NCBI RefSeq assembly: GCF_014905175.1
Contig: NC_057788.1
Coordinates: forward strand, 11,477,446 to 11,541,445
Source: Aphidius gifuensis
Taxonomy: Eukaryota; Arthropoda; Insecta; Hymenoptera; Braconidae
Reading direction: 5' to 3'
Length of the DNA stretch: 64,000 bases
Positions 32,865 to 45,026 of this stretch are shown piece after piece. Every line of letters starts with the position of its first letter. Positions within the stretch are counted from its first letter, which is position 1. Both the position numbers and the translations under genes were made by a program. Under the pieces are notes generated by a model, which was given only the letters and a program-made list of their open reading frames with translations, made no database searches and had not been told where the DNA came from.

Positions 32865-34441
32865 ATGGACAAATTGAAGAGACAAACGATAATTTAATTC
32901 CTATTGATACATCAGCTACTTTAACAGCTTTCTTATTTCCATTTTTACGATACAATTTTTTCCTGATAAAAAAAAATACATAATATTATTCAAAACTAAA
33001 CAACAAGTACATTTTTTTTATTAAGGAAATTATTAATAATAACTCACCCAGTTCGGTCATATGTAGTCCAATAAAAAGTATTGTTAAATGCCACTAAATT
33101 GTCAGTGGACTTTGGAGTTGTATCAATCTCAGCGATATCATTTTCATTTAATGGTAGAACATAGGTATCAATGTTAACACAATCTGAATTATTAAAAATT
33201 AATAAATTATTTAATTTTTTTATATGTATTAAATATTGATATTAATAAAAGATACTTACATAAAATATAATTTAACGGATAAGATGAAATCCAGCACAAT
33301 TTATCAGTTTCATAATCAATAGTAAAATCAAGTATCGTTCTAGTATAATGGTGAAATAGTCGACTTGCAGTATTATTCAGTAAATCAGAAGTATACCAAA
33401 GAGAACCAAATGATGAGAAAAATATTTTACTAGAAAAAAAAAAATTAATTATTAAAAAGCTATATGCAAATGATTTACTTATACTATTGTTACGTATTAT
33501 TTTTTTTTTTTATTCATTAGCTTATGTTGTTAATTAATTTTATATTTTACTCACTCATGCTTTGGATAAACTTGAAGTTTCTCAATATAAAAGGTAACTA
33601 GGGGTTGAAAAATGTATTTTGTTTCATTGAATGATTCATCTGTAACTTTTATTGAATATTCATTGTCATTCTTTTCAATCCAATATACTTTGCCGGTTGT
33701 CCAATCAGATGAAATTGAAATTGCCTTGTTAAATATATTCTCAACTTGATTAATTATTTCAAATTTTTCATTTTCATCATAGCGTATTACATCAAGCGTT
33801 TTTTTTTTCATATCTATAAAAAAATATTTACAAAGTAAATCGTTTGTTTCATATGCAAAAAAAAAAAAAAATAAATAAAATAAATAGTAACAGTTTTTTT
33901 TTTCTTTTAAATAAAATGATATTTACCATTTGAAAAATTGTATCTCAAAATATAAATATTGTTGCTTGCACAATAAGAATCTAAAAATTATTGTTCCAAT
34001 TGTAATATATAACTTGTAAAATCCTAACCTTGATTACTTTTTAAATAAATTTTTTATTTGATTTTATTGTAATAATTGTTATTTGTTTCTCATTTAGAAC
34101 TAATAAAAAATTTGTTGACTTGGCTGAAATATAAAAAAAAATTATCAATAATAATAGTAATAAAATAATCCTTTAAGTTTCATCATTATTACTCGAGTTT
34201 CTTGCATTGGTGCAGCCAAGAAGTCCAAAACATATCACAAAAATGGCAAGTGAGACAACCGCTGAAACATTTATGTAAAATAAAAAAAAATTAATTAATT
34301 AATTTTTGCAAGCATTGTTTTACATAATAAATTAAATTGTTATTCAAATATATTATTGTGAATAAAATGACATAAAAATATAGGTAATTCAAATGGTATT
34401 AATTTATAGAAATAATAAAAATAATACTTACATAATCTCAT
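32865..34441 (-). CDS. LDL-receptor-type YWTD beta-propeller protein, 5' part (possible pseudogene)
   Basis: Eight exons on the minus strand: 34441-34432, 34261-34193, 34123-34038, 33980-33927, 33813-33555, 33429-33260, 33183-33048, 32962-32865. Exons 1-2 encode a signal peptide (MRLSVVSLAIFVICFGLLGC). Later exons carry YWTD-like blades: SDWTTGKVYWIEKN, DYETDKLCWIS, NNTFYWTTYDRT. This fold occurs in LDL, VLDL and vitellogenin receptors. Exon phases agree everywhere except exon 3, where an in-frame TAA follows NKKFI; one additional base just before it would both remove the stop and restore the phase into exon 4. No EGF, ligand-binding or membrane segment is seen after the CICP-like end of exon 8, where a ~1-kb element begins. 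It is either a decayed or truncated receptor gene or a real gene with a one-base assembly error. Confidence 0.65.
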
Positions 34442-35253
34442 TTTGAACCAATGAAACTCTTTGAACAGAATTATTTTAAATAATCAATTTGATTTATAAA
34501 CGAGTCGATGGTTAACCAAGTAATGATTTTCTTTCTTTACAATCTAGCTATATGTATATATACGATTTTTTCAACACATAACTTATGAGACTCTAAAAAT
34601 AAGTCATCAGAAATAAACAATATTGATAACAGCTAAAAAAGAAACTATTAAAAACAAGAAGCACAATCATTAACTATGATAAGTTAATGATTTTATAATA
34701 TTGTTTTTTGTGAACTTTTTATATTTTTGTCTTTCTTAAAATATATTCGAGAAACTGATGATTTTGTTCTATATGTGCCTCGGTGATAAACAAAACTACG
34801 TCTATTCATCTCTGATAATTTAGTTAAAAATAATTTTTTATTTTTATTTGCTTAGTAAGTTATTAACGAATAAAAATAAAATTTTAGATAATAAGACACA
34901 TGAGAAAATAAAATAAGAAGTAAAACATGTAAAATCGAACTTCAATGTATATAATTACAAATTTATTATACACGGATAATGTCAATATATTGCCATGATT
35001 ATATTGACAGTCCTCTTTGTTTTTTTGGAGTAATACATTATCAAAATTTCTTTGAAATTTAATTTAAACATCAATAACATTGAAAAAAAAACAGTTATAT
35101 TGTTTATTACGAAAATCCTATAATGCATCTTTTTGATTTCGAAAGAAAATTTATATTCGAAAAAGTGTTTTATTCATTTACTTTTTTTTTGAATATCAAT
35201 TCTAAAATAATAATTTATATAGTTAATTGTATACTGTTCAACATGTACTTCAG
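34442..35253. other. Intergenic, between minus-strand LDLR-like gene and plus-strand LRR exon
   Basis: AT-rich, no recognised exon, RNA or element. It would contain the promoter of the LDLR-like gene. Confidence 0.35.
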
Positions 35254-35578
35254 CTAATAATAGTTCGTAATTGCCGAGCTATTACTGAAACAACTCTCGT
35301 TGCTTTAACAAACTTGGAAAATTTACAAAGACTAGACGTAAGTTATATTAATACAATTACAGACAGCTTTCTTATCAAATTAAAAGGAATAAAAGAATTG
35401 GATTGTTCTTATTACCGGAAACTTACTACTTCTGGACTTATTCAATTTATAAAACATAATCCAGATCTTGAAATAATGAATGTCAAAGATATAAAGATTA
35501 TTACAATAAATTGACTTGATTATTAATGCTGATCAAGTAACTAAAAATCGTACAAATGGTATCATTTTACACATATGA
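35254..35578 (+). pseudogene. Orphan 3' exon of an F-box/LRR-family gene
   Basis: An acceptor (ACATGTACTTCAG) precedes LIIVRNCRAITETTLVALTN, and leucine-rich repeats continue (NLENLQRLDVSYINTITD, GIKELDCSYYRKLTTSG, NPDLEIMNVKD), resembling AMN1-type LRR modules. The frame stops at TGA 35512-35514 after ITIN. One base fewer there continues the frame as LIINADQVTKNRTNGIILHI to TGA at 35576, which looks like a genuine C-terminus. No upstream exons are found, so this is a fragment or relic. Confidence 0.55.
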
Positions 35579-35869
35579 ATATATAATCCGTCAATAGCGT
35601 GTTCTACGATCCGGACCCTCATATTATTCACCTCAACCAATATTCATGCAGACATAAATATTTATAAAGATTTGTCAAAAATAAAAAACAAATATTATAT
35701 TTCAAAAATAATACATATTTTTAATTATTTCATTAACCAGTAAGTATCTTAATTCAAAATTAAAAAAAAAACTACAAAAAGATTGAATTAAATTTATTCA
35801 AATCCCTAGGAACTAAGCACGTCAGTCATCAGACTAAAAAAAAACTACATGATTAGATTCTTAATTTAT
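35579..35869. other. AT-rich flank with a dispersed segment
   Basis: The stretch about 35635-35770 matches the complement of about 4850-4970, for example CAAATATTATATTTCAAAAA in both. Its nature is unknown. Confidence 0.5.
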
Positions 35870-36029
35870 TTATATAGTAAAAATTAATAATTTTACAAGA
35901 TCGTCTGAATCAACTTCAGGAGCAACTTTAGTTGTATCTTTGTCTGTTAAAATTGGAGTATTTTCATTCTGAGCAGGTTTATCTTGAGCCTCATTTTTTC
36001 ATTCTTGTTTAGATCAGTAGTGTCATTTG
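35870..36029 (-). pseudogene. Decayed last exon of an unrecognised gene
   Basis: On the minus strand an acceptor (TCGTTGACAG) leads into ANDTTDLNKNEK; after a one- or two-base slip in an A-tract the frame continues EAQDKPAQNENTPIL, TDKDTTKVAPEVDSDDLVKL and ends LIFTI with TAA at 35872-35870. The composition looks like a real charged C-terminal tail. No partner exons are identified. Confidence 0.3.
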
Positions 36030-36916
36030 CTGTCAACGATTATTTTTCACTTAGAAAATAAAACATCATTTGTTATTATATAAAGCTTAAATCAATATTT
36101 ATTGCATGCAAAGTGAATGGAGAGTTTCCTTGAGAATACTATTTGGAGTTTTTTGCATATTATAGCTGCATCTAATTCATCAGCAGATAAATAATGATTG
36201 AGCATGATCAATGTTGTTCTTGACGATCAAAAAAAAAAATTACCATAATATTTTAAATTTTATTTTTTAAATATTCTGGTAATTATTTTCACTTGCAGGG
36301 TAGTGACGAAAAAAAAAAAAAACAACCATTATTTTTCGGAACACGCATACAAAAAATTAAACAAAAACAACTGAGAAGCTTGTATATACAATATACATAT
36401 TATATGTAATAATTATATACATATTATATATAATAATTATTATATATTAAAAAGATTGCGTAATTAAGTAAATATCTAAACCTATATATTGTCATTAAAT
36501 GAATTAATGAATGTTCAGGTATTTAGTGGTAAACATAACATCGAATTTTATGATTTCTGGGTATCGTTTAGATCTATATAGCGATCTGTGCACATGTGTT
36601 AACAGATATATATTATCAAATCGGGTATCTGCAGGTATCTTCTAGATTTTTCTCCGAGAAATCAGAGTTTGATTTTTTTTTAAAGACGGCTTCTCGATTC
36701 GATGGTACCTCTTAATTTTCAAAGAATTAATTGAGCCAAAAGGTAAGCTTTTCCATTCTGTTCTTTAGCCATTTGTCAATTGATAGCTTTTTGTGAAAAG
36801 AAGAAAAAGGGAATTGGACTATCTTCGGAGATCTAGGGAGTTTAGCTGAAGATCCTGTCATCTAGACATACCCAGAAAATTTTTTTCTTATAACTGAAAA
36901 AAATTGCAAAAAGAAT
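36030..36916. other. Gene-free AT-rich region
   Basis: Contains ATACATATTATATATAATAA-type runs near 36390-36450. No gene or element is recognised. Confidence 0.4.
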
Positions 36917-37031
36917 GCCAACGGCACGTGGTGTTCCAAGCGGTCCCCATCAAGTACTAACCACGCTCAGCCCTGCTTAACTTCGGTGATCGGACGAGAA
37001 CCGGTGCATTCAGGCCGATATGGTCGTTGGC
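36917..37031 (-). rRNA. 5S ribosomal RNA-like gene
   Basis: The minus strand reads GCCAACGACCATATCGGCC..., then GTTCTCGTCCGATCACCGAA, GTTAAGCAGGGCTGAGCGTG, GTTAGTACTTG and ends ACACCACGTGCCGTTGGC. The two ends pair (GCCAACG / CGTTGGC). At 115 nt it is about four bases short of a usual animal 5S; the missing bases fall in the TTGGATGGGTGACCGCCTGGG region, which overlaps the TFIIIA-binding internal promoter. It may be a variant gene, a recent pseudogene, or affected by consensus errors. Confidence 0.7.
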
Positions 37032-38163
37032 GATAGTCGACTGAGATGACATCTATAAGACTACAGTTGTTTTTGAGCAAACCGTCAAATTTGATTAAAA
37101 AATATATTTTATGAAAAGTCACTTAATAACTTTTACCAATTAGTTCAAATGTAAGCTTAGATTTTCGGCTTTTTCAAGAAAAACTATTAGAAGAATAAAC
37201 AAGTTTTTCGTTCATTTTTATTTTATAACTATTTGGTTCATCACCTGAAAATGCACCAGCGCAGTCGAATACATGCGTAGAAAAATATCAATAATCGTGA
37301 TAATAAAAATAAAATATTGAGAACAAATAAAAATAAAACATTAGGAATACTAGGATACAAGAGAATACATTGCCATAGTTTTAATACTGTATAATTCTCT
37401 TTTAATAAACTTTTTGTATCTTCGAAATTTGTTCATTCAAATTATGTGATAATGAATTAACAATTGAATTTAAACAAAAAAAAATATAAATTGAACTTAT
37501 TCAAGGTTTCTCTGTTTTTGATCCATTGGATTGCGTTGATAATAATAAGTAATTTTTCCAATAACGGTTTTATGCCAAAAAAATTTCTTCAGCAATATGG
37601 GCCAAAAACGGAGGAAAACCGGAAGAAGCTGGAGAAATGGCGGAGAAATATTTCCAGCCAGAAAGAAGTTTTCAAATTAATAATTTTTTTTTAAAACGAA
37701 ACTCGATCTTAGGATACTTGACATTTATTCATCATAAAGACGCTCGAGAATTGGCATATTTTTTTTGGTATTATATTTCATCGAGTATACCAACATTTTC
37801 AAATTGTATTATTGTTCCTCAAGTGGTTCACAAGTTCGAATCATAATTTGTTACATAAAAAAGATCCTTTAGTTTTGTCAAAATAATTTGAAAATTGGTA
37901 ATAGATCCTCGAGGAAGACGAATTTCCATGTTATCTGGAAATTTATTAAATTTTTTAAATTTATCTATTAAGTTTATTAAATTTCTTAAATTTATTTATT
38001 ATTGCTATCAGATGATGTCAAACATAGCTAAAAAAATGCATTAATTATTTCATATATTAATGATGTGAAACATATAGCTGATTACTTAATTAATAAATTT
38101 TTTTAAGCGATGTTTGAGATCATCTGGTATGGCAGCCAGAAATAATTTAATATATTTATTTAA
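37032..38163. other. Intergenic with a relic of the CCCTGGTAGAAATATTTCTCC family
   Basis: The stretch at about 37600-37665 (GGAGAAATGGCGGAGAAATA then TTTCCAGC) resembles one end of the elements at 46506 and 52918. The rest is AT-rich, with no supported gene. Confidence 0.45.
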
Positions 38164-39069
38164 GGTAGAATGTAAATCGCATGATCGGGCGACTTTTTGG
38201 GTTCACGAGGGTACCTATGAAACTACGTTAAAAAAAATATTTTAGCGCCCTCCTATGCCTAAAATCTTTGTGCTTTGTTGATGCGTCTTTCGTTGTATAT
38301 GTTTAGGCCGGCCTGTATTTACACACACTAACACTACCCCAGCAGCGAAAATTTAGATCGTGAAACGTCGCTATTACGCACACTACTACACTGCTCACTG
38401 TTAAGCAGTTAAATTAATAAATAAAATAAAAGAAAATTATAAAACTTAATGATTTTTTCTTGAAGAAGCACCTGATTTATTTTTATTATTTATTTAAAAA
38501 AAATTTATTTATTTAAAAATATTTATTTAAAAAAAAAAAATTATAATTTATCAATTTATATACCTATATATTTATAAATGCACATATATATAATCCTTTG
38601 AATTCAAATTGTTTTGAACGAGTTTGTTGGTGTGTGTGTGCGCAATACACGAAACAGATAAAAAAGATGAGAGAGAAAGCATGCGGTGTTGCCATATCTA
38701 CGTTTTCAATGTGACGTCAGTCGGCTGACAACAATAAATTTCAAAATTAATTAATTAATATCTTTTAAACGGTGTAGAGGAAATTAATAATTTTTTTTCC
38801 ATAATTTTTGGAATTCTACAAAGTACAAATCTGTAGAAAAAAATCAAAATTTAAATTGAGAGTTTTAAAAATACAAGCGCAAACGTACCTATACTCTGCT
38901 ATACTCCCTATGCTTGCGTGTTAAAGTTGTCAACTTTGACACTAATTATCTGGATTTTCGCGTAGAGGAAAATTACGAAAAAATTCCACCAAATAGATAA
39001 TTATTTCATTTAAACATTTAAAAAAAAAAATCGAAAATTAAATTCAGGGCAATTCATTTACATTCTACC
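38164..39069 (+). mobile_element. TTAA-flanked element, family A copy 1
   Basis: TTAA at 38160-38163 and 39070-39073 flank ends GGTAGAATGTAAAT and ATTTACATTCTACC. The body (GACTTTTTGGGTTCACGAGG, GTTAAAGTTGTCAACTTTGA) is shared in inverse orientation with 59917-60600. No coding capacity. Confidence 0.8.
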
Positions 39070-39073
39070 TTAA

Positions 39074-39636
39074 GGGAGTTCGAACGAAAAAATTACAAAC
39101 AAGAAATTTGGCCTAGTGGGCACCTCAATGCTATAGTAAAATTTTTTAAATTTTATGCAGCACCCTTCACTTTTTGTTGCGTAGACGGTCATGTTTTCCA
39201 CCAACACATATACAGTTATGTGTATCAATATGCACGCAAACGTATTTTGTTACCTCCACTCCTTCACTTTTTAACTTTTTTTTTTTTTAAACAATGATTG
39301 TTTAACTTTCTAGCAAGGAACTTGAATTTTTTTTTTTTTTTTTCTATAATTTTTCTAAGATTTTGAAGTTTTATGAAGGTAGTTTTTTATTTAGGTGGTG
39401 AGACAAAAACACCGTGAAAATTCGAGATATGTTGTTTTTTTTTTAACATTTTTTGTTTTTTTTTACGTTAGCGTACACGTTAAAAGTTGTTGACTTTAAA
39501 CATTAATAACTATTTTACTAGCACGGATATAGACTTCTGAAATTTTGGCATAAGATAGATTCATAAGATAATTTCATAAACCTACTCTAAAAATTAAAAA
39601 AAAAGTCAAAGATGATCGAGTGTTGTTCGAACTCCC
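39074..39636. mobile_element. TTAA-flanked element, family B copy 1
   Basis: Ends GGGAGTTCGAAC and GTTCGAACTCCC, with TTAA on both sides (39070-39073 and 39637-39640). It shares its left TTAA with element A. A second copy is at 49778-50286. Confidence 0.85.
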
Positions 39637-40565
39637 TTAAAATATCTATTACTTATTATAAATTTCACTATTTTTAATTTGACATTTTAATAATTTTAAT
39701 AACATCAAAACAAAAATTGTTAATTTTTATTTACAAAAGTAACTCGTTTTTCCCTTTTAAATAAACAGAATATGTGAAATAAAAATATAAATAAAGAAAA
39801 TTAGGTCATATATACATATATCATATCTATTTAACTATACATCGGAAAAATTCAAGGCTATACGCCATTTGGATATATCCAGGATATATATTTTTTCGTG
39901 GGGGTAGGCTCATTGTATAAGGAAATATTGATATTAATGAGGAAGGTAATTTTATTTTTTATTTATATTTAATAATAAGTAAGTTATTGAGCAATTAAAA
40001 ATTCGTGACGTCATACCCATGCAATCTATTTATACTATTACTCGGTAAGTCATCTCACGCTGGAAAAGAATGACTTGAACACAAATATCATGAATAATTT
40101 ATTATTATAATTTTCAACTGTTTGGCTTTCTTCGACTTTTATATTGAATAAAATTGATAGTGGGATTTAAAATTTTGATAAAAATATTAAATACGTGACA
40201 AAAAACATGTGTATTTAGAATAAACCCTCGTGATCGATTGTGTCGATAAATAATAATTACTTTTCGTTAACTATAGTTATCTATATATAGATTTTAACGA
40301 GTTTGACCGATTTGACTTGTATTATAAAATTTAAAAAAAAAACACCTGATATTAAATATTTCGTTTGAATTTGATTACATGTTTTTTACTGATTTTGTTT
40401 ATTTTCATTCATAGTTTTAATATTATTTTTTTTTTTTAAATTTAAACTACGTGACGAATATTACGTTTTTTTATATTTTGTATATCAAAATGAGACAAAA
40501 TGAGCTACTTTTGTATACAAAAATTAAAGGTTCGTGTTTTGATGTCATATATATACTGATTTTAG
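39637..40565. other. Intergenic with a dispersed segment
   Basis: About 39900-40080 (GTAGGCTCATTGTATAAGGA, CGTCATACCCATGCAATCTA, CTCACGCTGGAAAAGAATGA) resembles 63596-63780 in the same orientation. The rest is AT-rich. Confidence 0.5.
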
Positions 40566-40623
40566 GTATGAGGAAAAACAGGTGGAAATTTTACAAGATG
40601 TTGATCTTGGCTGGAATTTATGG
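40566..40623 (+). pseudogene. Relic exon 2 of an SLC17-type transporter
   Basis: After TTTTAG the sequence ATGAGGAAAAACAGGTGGAA continues to CTGGAATTTATGG, encoding EEKQVEILQDVDLGWNLW. This matches the start of exon 2 of the SLC17 gene (DEEKQVEISKDVDVGWNLW) at ~90% nucleotide identity, but on the opposite strand. It is cut off by a 78-bp hairpin element. No further exons are seen. Confidence 0.65.
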
Positions 40624-40701
40624 ACACTGACGTGTCCATTTCAATAACACTTTTGTAAAAGACACGCACGTAAATTGTTATTGGAATGGACTTGTCAGTG
40701 T
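40624..40701. mobile_element. 78-bp hairpin MITE
   Basis: ACACTGACGTGTCCATTTCA at the left and TTGGAATGGACTTGTCAGTG at the right pair over ~26 bp with few mismatches. It ends the SLC17 relic exon. Confidence 0.75.
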
Positions 40702-41527
40702 TAGGAATATTATCATGATGGGTTCTAAAATGTTAGTGATTAATATATTAATATTATCTTATTAGGAGTTGCTTATTTCGTGTGACGATTTTGCCTGTGG
40801 GGATAAAAACTCCAAATGTATTGTGACTTGTTTTTTAGTCGAGACAACGTTGATAACAATACTTATTTTTAGTTATTAGAAAACAATGTTAAAAGTCCAA
40901 GGCCATCTAAAATGCGTCGTTATATTAAGTTGTTTATCAATAATATTAATAATATGATGAAAATATATTGTTATTGAGTATAGGTATATACAACAAATTA
41001 ATGAATATTCGAATATTTTAAAACAATATATTATCATCATTTTATTCTTTAAATACGCAGTATGTATCGAGCTTGTTATCACCATGATGATTTTCCAATT
41101 TTATTTTATTTCTGATTGGCTTAATAAATAATTAAGTGTTATAAAAGTGGTATAAAACGAAAGATATTGTATGTGACTCGATGTGAGGATTGTGTCGAAT
41201 TGAATCATTTCTATTATAATCCAGGCCTTGTCACCCAATGATTATCAACAATCCAAAAATAATTAAGATAAATTATTCATGTTTTTTTAATTTTTATTTA
41301 TATAGTACCAACAACACTGAAACATTTTTTTTTTTTTTCTTTTCGACGCTTGCGCAAGTGTATTTATTTTTGTCGTTGAGGGATAGATACAGATCACCAG
41401 AAAATCGGCTATGAAAGAATATTCTTTATTTCGTCATATAATCATACAAGAAAGTTGGAGCTGGTTAGAGCTGGTTAGAGCTGTAGACATATTCATATAT
41501 CAAACTGAACCAAACGTACGATTACCC

Positions 41528-44500
41528 ATGACGTCTTTGTCTCAAACTCAGCTAGATAAAACGGCTGTCGAAAATTTTCGCGAGTATCTGCAAATTCCAT
41601 CGGTTCAACCAAACGTTAACTATGGTATGTAATTGTAATCAACTATTATTAAATATAACAAAAATATATCAATTGTTAATTTAATATCTTTATCTAATAA
41701 TAAATTGATAGTTTATAAAATTAGTATAGCCAAAGCTTTGAATTTATTTTTTTTATATAACAAAATAAGTCTAATGGAAGTGATGCTCTTCATACTTCAC
41801 ATTCAGTTTACATTATTATTATTAATTACTAAATATTATTAAATTTATTACTAATAATTAATTATCAATAAACAAATAAATGCAATGCACATAATTTTTT
41901 TTTTTTTTTTCTACTTGTTGATTGTTTATAAAATTGCTAATTATTATACAAATTTTTTAATGAATCTATTATTTGTAATTAAGATTAATGTTTATATTTT
42001 TATGCTATTTGATATTTTTCTTATTTATTCATATCATATGATTTATTTTTCAATGGCTGTTGTTTGAAGCATTTAAGCGCCCTGCCCGTATAATTATGAA
42101 TTTAAATTATATTTATTTAATTTATATTTATATACTTGTTTTATGTTATAATAAAAATTGGATTTTTAATAAAAATAATTTTTTTTTTTTGTTCAACAGA
42201 TGAATGTGTTGCTTTCTTACATAGACAAGCAAAGAGTTTGGATTTGCCAATTGCTGTTCATGAGCCATTTTCAAATAAACCAATTGTCGTCATAACATGG
42301 ACAGGAACTGATACATCAGCATCATCAATTTTATTAAACAGTCACATGGATGTTGTTCCTGTATTTGCAGTAAGTAATTTATTGAAATTAAATAAATAAT
42401 TAAATGAATATATATAAAGATATTTTTATTATTCAATAAAATTAGGACAAATGGACGTATCCACCATTCAGTGCACATATTGATGATGCTGGTAATATTT
42501 ATGCTCGTGGTTCACAAGACATGAAATGCGTTGGTATACAATATTTAGAAGCAGTAAGAAGATTAAAATTAAATGGAATAAAATTAAAACGTACATTACA
42601 TATGTCATTTGTGCCTGATGAAGAAATTGGTGGTATATTGGGAATGCGTGCATTTATACATAGTAAAGATTTTAAAAATTTAAATGTTGGATTTGCACTT
42701 GATGAGGGTGTTGCATCACCAACTGATAAATTTTACATGTTCAATGGTGAAAGATCAGTTTGGCAAGTATGGATACACTGTAATGGGCCACCTGGACATG
42801 GCTCAATGCTCATACCCAATACTGCTGGTGAAAAATTACGTTTTATCATTGATTGTTTTATGGATCTACGAGCAGAATCAAGTGCCAAACTTGCTACTGG
42901 AAAACATAAAATCGGAGATTTATTATCAATTAATCTGAATCAAATTAAGGTATTTATTAATAAAGCTTTTTGTTTTATTTATTAATTATTTTTTTTTATC
43001 ATTCATACTTGTTGTTTAACATGTCTGCATAATACTGTGTGCATAGTTAGGGAGGATTACTTTAACGCGTGAGTATGTGCGTTTAAAAATTATAAATAAA
43101 AAATTTTAGTAACGGATTCGTTCTATTGAAAATTGAAAATTTTCAAGACTCCGGCGAAAGCCCGTGTGGTTCCTCTTGATTATTCCAAATTCATTTTAGT
43201 TTTTTTTTTTATTAATAATTTTAAATTATATGATTAAATATTTTTTGTTTTTTTCGCGCTGTTTTTCACCTGTCAAATTATGTACATAAATCAAAATACA
43301 GATGAAAAAAATTTGAGGTTATACCACTTGTAATTAATAATTTTATTAGATTCGTTCAAAAAAGAAATCAATACAAATATAAAATAAATCGTTAGTTTAC
43401 TCAAAAGTAATCTTTTGCCATGTAATATATCTATCCAAGCAAATTGTAACCACAGCAAAGAAAGTTTTACGCATGCGCTTTAAACTCTTTTTTGAAGAAA
43501 AAATGTTCAAAATAAAAATCGGTAATTGTTTATATTTCGGATAACTTTTGAACAAATTAACATAAAAAAGTTTTATTAAGCTCAAAAAATTTGATATTAA
43601 ATTCCTGAGAGCCACCCTGTCTTCATAAAAATCGCTAAAATCACTCCTTCGTTACTATTTTTCGACTGTAACATAAAGGCTGATAGTGATTGTTATAAAC
43701 AATTGCTGATATCTAATTAACGAATGATCAGAGCAAATTTTATCAAGAGTGGCTGGCTCTCGGTATCGAAAAGACAATTAATTTGAGCTATAAACAAAGC
43801 TTGTAAGTTAAAATTTTAAAGAGTTATGCAAAACATAAAAAAACAGCAATTTTGTTTTTTTGTTTATTAACAATCTTCCAACGACATTAAAAACAATTTT
43901 CAACTCGATTATTATAAATTCCGTCATTCTTAATATCCTGGCAAAAAATCGCATCCATGATTTGTTCTTAGTTTTCTTATTATTTGACTTTGAAAATTAC
44001 ACGGTGATCGTTTTTTGTTAATAATAAATTAACTAACAATTAAAATTACTTTTAGTAATTCCCTGGTTTTAGTATTTTCATAGACGAATAATTTGGTCCT
44101 AATACGATCCTTCTACCTTTATTACTTTACAAGATATGATCATTTTAAAAAAAACGTGTATGAATTTAATACTATAGGCTTCGCCTACGTAAAAAAATAA
44201 TTTATTTACGACGGTAATGATAAGACGTAGATGATACTTGTAGTTTATAAAAAAATTCAAGTATTACATCACTCAATTTGAGATTACATCTTCTCAATCA
44301 ATATTTGTTTTAAAAACATTTTTTGTTTTTTTTTAATCTTGTCCAGAAAACATGTAACAAAAGATTTTCTTTTATTTTTCAAGATCAATTATTAATTTAT
44401 TCACTTTATATCACTATTAGCTTTTAAGAAAACTATTTTTGAATAAGAATAATAGTAATTTTAACAACATTATTAAGTATTTATTTTACTAAATAAATGA

Positions 44501-45026
44501 TTATTTGATTTTCAGGGTGGTGTACAACTAAATGTTATTCCTGATGAATTAAAGGTTGCATTTGATATAAGAATACCTCCGACAACTGATCATGATGAAT
44601 TGGAAAAATTATTTCGTAGGTGGTGCAAAGAAGCCGGTGATGATATAACAATTGAATTTGAACAAAAAAGTCCAAAAATTGAATCAACAAAATTGGATGA
44701 CAGTAATCCATATTGGATTGCTTTCAAAAAAACAACAGACAAATTGGGCATTGAATTGGATATTGGAATATTTACTGGTGCTACTGACAGTCGATACGTG
44801 CGTTCGGTAAGTCAACATGATTTTATTTATTTTTTGTATTATTAATTATATTTTATTTATAAATTTATATTTAACACAATAGGTTGGATTACCAGCAATT
44901 GGTTTTTCACCAATGAATAATACAAAAATATTACTTCACGATCATGATGAATATTTAAACAAAGATATATTTTTACGTGGAATTGAAATTTACATGAACA
45001 TTATATCTGCAGTTGCAAATGTATAA
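41528..45026 (+). CDS. Acy1: Aminoacylase-1 (N-acyl-L-amino-acid amidohydrolase), M20 metallopeptidase family
   Basis: Five exons: 41528-41624, 42200-42369, 42446-42949, 44516-44806, 44883-45026 (TAA). All phases match and the product is 401 residues, near the usual ~400-408. The enzyme hydrolyses N-acylated amino acids to free amino acids in the cytosol and needs zinc. Family motifs are present: NSHMDVVP (metal His/Asp), ARGSQDMK (bridging Asp), VPDEEIGG (catalytic Glu plus metal Glu), ALDEG (metal Glu), NGPPGHGS (dimerisation-domain His) and LLHDHDEYL (C-terminal metal His). I chose MTSLSQTQLDKTAVENFREY as start because it gives the usual length; an in-frame ATG at 41411 would add 39 residues. 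Intron 3 (1.57 kb) holds a dispersed repeat also found in an SLC17 intron. No frameshift is seen: this looks functional. Confidence 0.92.
43030..44230 (+). repeat. Dispersed repeat in Acy1 intron 3
   Basis: It shares scattered stretches with 55600-56620: TTGAAAATTGAAAATTTTCA followed by ACTCCGG, GCATCCATGATTT then CTTAGTTTTCTTA, CCTAATACGA and GGCTTCGCCTACG / CGCTTCGCGTC. Both copies are intronic and in the same orientation. Diverged; boundaries are uncertain. Confidence 0.6.
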
